A stretch of DNA of 64,000 nucleotides from Oncomelania hupensis (taxonomy: Eukaryota; Mollusca; Gastropoda; Littorinimorpha; Pomatiopsidae), in contig CM072522.1 of NCBI GenBank assembly GCA_036898135.1, forward strand, positions 15,218,399-15,282,398. Direction: 5' to 3'. A program made the position numbers and the translations under genes. How positions within the stretch are numbered: position 1 is the first letter of the stretch; the number at the start of each line of letters is the position of its first letter. The notes below the pieces were generated by a model. It was given only the letters and a program-made list of their open reading frames with translations. It did not search any database and had not been told where the DNA came from. Shown here piece by piece: positions 62,501 to 64,000 of the stretch.

Positions 62501-64000
62501 TGTAGCAAGGGATTTACTCGTGCTATCTATTTGCATGTTCACATGCTGCGACACATTGGAGAAAAAAACCATGTGTGTGATGTTTGTAGCAAAGCTTTCA
62601 TTCATTCTTGTGACTTGCAAAGACATAAAAGGATACACACAGGCGAGAAAAGACATGCGTGCTATGTTTGTAGCAAAAGATTTAATCAGGCTAGTGACTT
62701 ACAGAGACACACAAGGGTGCACACTGGTGAGAAGAAATATGCGTGTGATGTTTGTAGCAAGGGATTTACTCGTGCTGTTTATTTGACCGGTCACATGTTA
62801 AAACATACCGTTCAGGAGAAAAGTCACGTGTTTGATGTTTATAATAAATCTTTCACGCAGGCTGGCAGCTTGAAGAAGCACAAGTTGATTCACTCCCAAG
62901 AGAAAAATTACGTGTGTGAAGTTTGTAATAAAACTTTCACTGACGTTCGACCCTTGAAAACCCATAAGTTGTTGCACTCAGGGCAGAGACGCCATCTGTG
63001 CAGCATTTGCCGGAAAGCGTATATTACAGCTAGTCACTTGAAACAACACATGTTGATGCACACAGGAGATAAAAATCTCATCTGTGATGTTTGTAGTAAA
63101 GCATTTAATACAGCAAGTCACTTGAACCAACATAAATTGATTCATGCAGAGGAGAGAAGCCATGTTTGTGATGTTTGTAATAAATCTTTCACTCTTGAAA
63201 GGAATCTAAATAGACACAGATTGAGACACACTGGTAAGAAGTCACACATGTGTGATGTTTGTAGTGAAGGTTTTACTTGTGCTGGCAGTTTGAATTTACA
63301 CCTGTTGAGACACACAGAGGAGAAACATCCTACAGGAATGGAAAGTCAGCCCTGTGCTTACACCAGCAGTGAACAGATTGTCAGCAGTATACCAGCAGCA
63401 AATCCAGAGACAGAGAACCAGGTATCAGAAATAATAGGGCCCGGCAGTGACATGATGGAGCCACATGACCAAGTGTTGTTTATAGTGAAGACAGAGCCTG
63501 ACAGTGATATGATGGAGCCACATGACATAATGTTGTCTAAAGTGAAGACAGAGCCTGACAGTGCCACGATAGTGCCACATGACCCAGTGTTGTTTAAAGT
63601 GAAGACAGAGCCTGACAGTGACACGATGGTGCCACATGACCCAGTGTTGTTTAAAGTGAAGACAGAGCCTGACAGTGATATGATGGAGCCACATGACCCA
63701 GTGTTGTCTAAAGTGAAGACAGAGCCTGACAGTGCCACGATGGTGCCACATGACCCAGTGTTGTCTAAAGTGAAGACAGAGCCTGACAGTGCCACGATGG
63801 TGCCACATGACCCAGTGTTGTTTAAAGTGAAGACAGAGCCTGACAGTGATAATGATATGATGGAGCCACATGACCCAGTGTTGTCTAAAGTGAAGACAGA
63901 GCCTGACAGTGCCACGATGGTGCCACATGACCCAGTGTTGTTTAAAGTGAAGACAGAGCCTGACAGTGATAATGATATGATGGAGCCACATGACCCAGTG
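53479..64000 (+). CDS. locus C: THAP - SUMO-site array - C2H2 zinc-finger protein (runs off window)
   Basis: Exons in the same order as locus B: THAP (53479-53552 and from 58615), MEDEDH exon (59682-59789), array exon (to 61386), DNSEPW exon (61628-61707) and finger exon (62225 to the window end). Phases agree at 53552/58615 (2), 61386/61628 (1) and 61707/62225 (0). Unresolved: the donor that ends the 58615 exon, and the 5' edge of the array exon, which lacks an acceptor and has a stop at 60834. So C may be two transcripts, a damaged gene or a gene with an alternative internal start. Expected role as for locus B: nuclear DNA-binding regulator with a SUMO-dependent repression platform (inferred). 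Confidence 0.5.
53730..54110 (+). mobile_element. CR1-type LINE, 3' end only, in locus C intron
   Basis: A coding end reading HPLILPRNIIKDWNALPQEV and then VEAKTVDAFASRA, followed by 3' UTR and the tail CTACATCTACTACTACTAAC. The tail matches the full CR1 copy. C-runs follow at 54116-54133. Confidence 0.8.
54554..57330 (-). pseudogene. CR1 ORF2, antisense copy
   Basis: Recognisable blocks: YTNADSLINKLPEFELL, VIAVTEVMMKN, MTGDFNYPEIDWDLEV, GKSHHLVIEF (SDH mutated to SHH), VNLDLRKTFDTVPHLRLLQK, VTSGVPQGSVLGPTLF, IKIFAYDHQQI (FADD disrupted), GAERDLGVIVDTELSFENH and RVVTPWNNLTAEAVDA. Both endonuclease and polymerase active sites are lost. Confidence 0.85.
55335..55440. repeat. long imperfect palindrome at the palm box of the CR1 relic
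   Basis: TAGAGTGTGACATACAGATA and its continuation ...TTTGCTGATG (from 55358) are mirrored by AGCAAATATTTTTATGTCAC ...ACTCTA (to 55421). The arms are about 38-45 bp with few mismatches and share a centre at about 55388. Confidence 0.75.
57408..57935 (-). pseudogene. CR1 ORF1 C-terminal part, antisense copy
   Basis: Reads RLGRRKENEDGSKPRPIKVS, then ILRKAWWLKNHQEFSKVGIS and a basic tail, corresponding to the 'RLG...RPRPIKV' RRM/CTD part of LINE ORF1 proteins. It is a single frame of 175 residues, but the PHD-finger part is absent upstream. Confidence 0.65.
58166..58550. mobile_element. hAT-like MITE in locus C intron
   Basis: The left end CAGGGCCGGACTAGT (58166) and right end CTAGTCCAGCCCT (58538-58550) are inverted with one mismatch over 13 bases. 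G-rich on the plus strand, 385 bp, no coding content. A clear 8-bp duplication is not visible. Confidence 0.5.
58615..58987 (+). CDS. locus C exon 2: rest of THAP domain, His-rich tail
   Basis: Acceptor TTTTTTTTTCTTCAG ends at 58614. The codon split by the intron gives Arg, producing FHRFPKAESLRQQWIAALRR across the junction, a near-consensus THAP core. VLCSEHFKEDVV (C-x2-H) and GAVPSIF close the domain. The open frame continues through (CAT)n as a His-rich run to a TGA at 58985, so either the exon ends earlier at an unrecognised donor or the protein has a polyhistidine tail. Confidence 0.8.
58988..59681. other. intron or intergenic with a YY1-type site
   Basis: TTTTGGGTTAACCAACATGG at 59190 continues CGGA and forms a YY1-like site inverted to the one at 53409. 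No coding exon was recognised. A second promoter for the exons from 59682 may lie here. Confidence 0.4.
59682..59789 (+). CDS. locus C exon: acidic SUMO-motif exon
   Basis: Acceptor TTTACTCAG ends at 59681; donor CAAG|GTATGA at 59790. Phase 1 in and out. The ATG at 59684 gives MEDEDHSEPSEVKVEIDIAE, then DPMKSWMVKHAWHAQ. Same length, phase and motif (VKVE plus VEIDIAED) as the locus B exon at 36264. Confidence 0.85.
59790..60265. other. locus C intron with CACACTCATGTTA repeats
   Basis: Words of the type CCATACACTCATGTTAA recur four to five times at 60065-60180 as a short degenerate tandem repeat (~28-32 bp). Confidence 0.6.
60266..60639. mobile_element. possible TTAA-type MITE in locus C intron
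   Basis: Left TTAACCCTTTCCCTGCC at 60266; right end, inverted, AATAACCCATTGACTGC (TTAA mutated to TTAT). The ends match at about 9 of 14 positions and resemble those of the 1862-2725 element. Confidence 0.4.
60640..60842. other. sequence preceding the locus C array exon
   Basis: Unlike locus B, there is no acceptor and no SEQIV leader before the first array unit. In the array frame a TGA lies at 60834-60836. The candidate acceptor ACTACAG at 60792 leads into a stop in the expected phase. Confidence 0.5.
60843..61386 (+). CDS. locus C exon: nine-unit SUMO-site array
   Basis: From the ATG at 60843: nine 57-bp units of the type VLPTVKSEPDSDVMEPHD. Psi-K-x-E sites are intact in six units (VKTE, VKSE, VKKE, VKSE, LKKE, LKKE), lost in one (TGNSE) and lack the Glu in two (VKKG). 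It ends GDLAVYFNRTASFRHG at the donor CATG|GTAAGT (61387), phase 1. The end resembles the locus B exon end (ELPVFFGMTESYKQ), which supports common descent. The 5' edge is damaged or novel. Confidence 0.75.
61628..61707 (+). CDS. locus C exon: linker
   Basis: Acceptor TTTCACTGTTGCAG ends at 61627; donor GAG|GTAAGG at 61708. Phase 1 in, phase 0 out. Encodes DNSEPWATEMDSVKSQMVID and then MHHIKSE. Homologous to the locus A exon at 6721. Confidence 0.8.
61708..62224. other. locus C intron
   Basis: AT-rich intron without coding content; ends at the acceptor TTTTATGTTGGCAG (62224). Confidence 0.6.
62225..63340 (+). CDS. locus C exon: eleven C2H2 fingers
   Basis: Phase 0 at the acceptor. The leader FPSTQGAGAQPESPWLAVSP is followed by eleven finger units. 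Ten keep all ligands. Finger 6 has both Cys replaced (HVFDVYNKSF) but keeps its His pair and helix. Linkers vary (HKGEKN, HIGEKN, HTVQEKS, HSQEKN, HSGQRR, HAEERS), more degenerate than in locus A. The reading frame does not stop after finger 11 but continues as HTEEKHPTGMESQPCAYTSS into an acidic array. Confidence 0.9.
63341..64000 (+). CDS. second VKTEP array fused behind the fingers (partial)
   Basis: Directly in frame with the finger exon. TGMESQPCAYTSSEQIVSSI is homologous to the start of the locus B array exon (TGMVKHRLSYASSEQIV), including the bases CTACAG|GAATGG that would be the acceptor there. Nine VKTEP sites in 57-63-bp units follow up to the window end, alternating DSDMMEPHD and DSATMVPHD versions. 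The order is therefore fingers then array, the reverse of locus B. It may be a read-through exon fusion, or the first exon of a further paralogue using the internal CTACAG as its acceptor. Confidence 0.75.
63440..64000 (+). repeat. 57-bp coding minisatellite
   Basis: Nine units, highly similar. A two-unit block of about 120 bp (SATMV unit plus the longer DSDNDMM unit) is repeated almost identically at about 63778-63895 and 63898-64000, indicating recent unequal exchange. Confidence 0.88.

Noticed and set aside
63358..63991. Two minus-strand repeat proteins at the window end
   Set aside because: Antisense frames of the second VKTEP array.
1..64000. CRISPR array, operons or bacterial ribosome-binding sites
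   Set aside because: No spaced identical repeats of CRISPR form; the sequence is clearly eukaryotic with introns and LINEs.

Overview
The window is eukaryotic, AT-rich and dominated by transposable elements. It contains spliced genes with GT-AG introns, C2H2 and THAP zinc-finger exons, non-LTR retrotransposons of the RTE and CR1 types, tRNA- and 5S-headed SINEs, piggyBac- and hAT-like DNA elements and many long microsatellites. This mix suggests a lophotrochozoan animal, most probably a mollusc and perhaps a gastropod. That assignment is inferred from repeat and gene style; there is no diagnostic species marker.

The host genes form one small cluster of paralogues, all on the + strand. Locus A (6721-10394) shows the last two exons of a seven-finger C2H2 protein. 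Locus B (29001-38648) can be assembled as six exons whose splice phases all agree, giving a predicted protein of about 530 residues. Its order is an N-terminal THAP domain, a short linker, a tandem array rich in SUMO-acceptor consensus sites (VKTEP units), and seven C2H2 fingers. Locus C (53479 to beyond 64000) repeats this order: THAP exons, the MEDEDH exon, a nine-unit array exon, a short DNSEPW exon and an eleven-finger exon. That last exon runs without a stop into a second VKTEP array, which is cut by the window edge. If transcripts confirm the models, this is a THAP / SUMO-array / C2H2 transcription-factor family sitting among transposons, which resembles the way KRAB zinc-finger clusters are organised. 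The functional parallel is a hypothesis only.

Layout. 1-2.8 kb: piggyBac transposase fragments, a SINE and a TTAA-flanked deletion derivative. 2.85-10.4 kb: an RTE element broken by a 1.55-kb insertion, then locus A with a second RTE copy in its intron. 10.4-21 kb: SINEs, a TATA-bearing interspersed repeat (here 'family X'), long microsatellites, telomere-like repeats and another RTE copy. 21.1-24 kb: a 5S-headed SINE split by a 2.45-kb piggyBac element with a frameshifted transposase. 24-28 kb: decayed LINE and Penelope-like reverse transcriptases, a fold-back MITE and an RTE tail. 29-38.6 kb: locus B with repeat-filled introns. 39-47.6 kb: LINE 3' ends, a hAT-like MITE and nested RTE/family X insertions. 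47.8-52 kb: a nearly intact CR1-type LINE whose two reading frames are separated only by one in-frame UGA. 52.4-64 kb: a SINE and locus C, whose THAP intron contains two further CR1 copies.

Several nested insertions with target-site duplications give a relative order of events: piggyBac into the 5S SINE, family X into RTE, an RTE tail into a LINE relic, and a CACA-ended DNA element into RTE. All calls come from reading the sequence; no alignment or database search was run.
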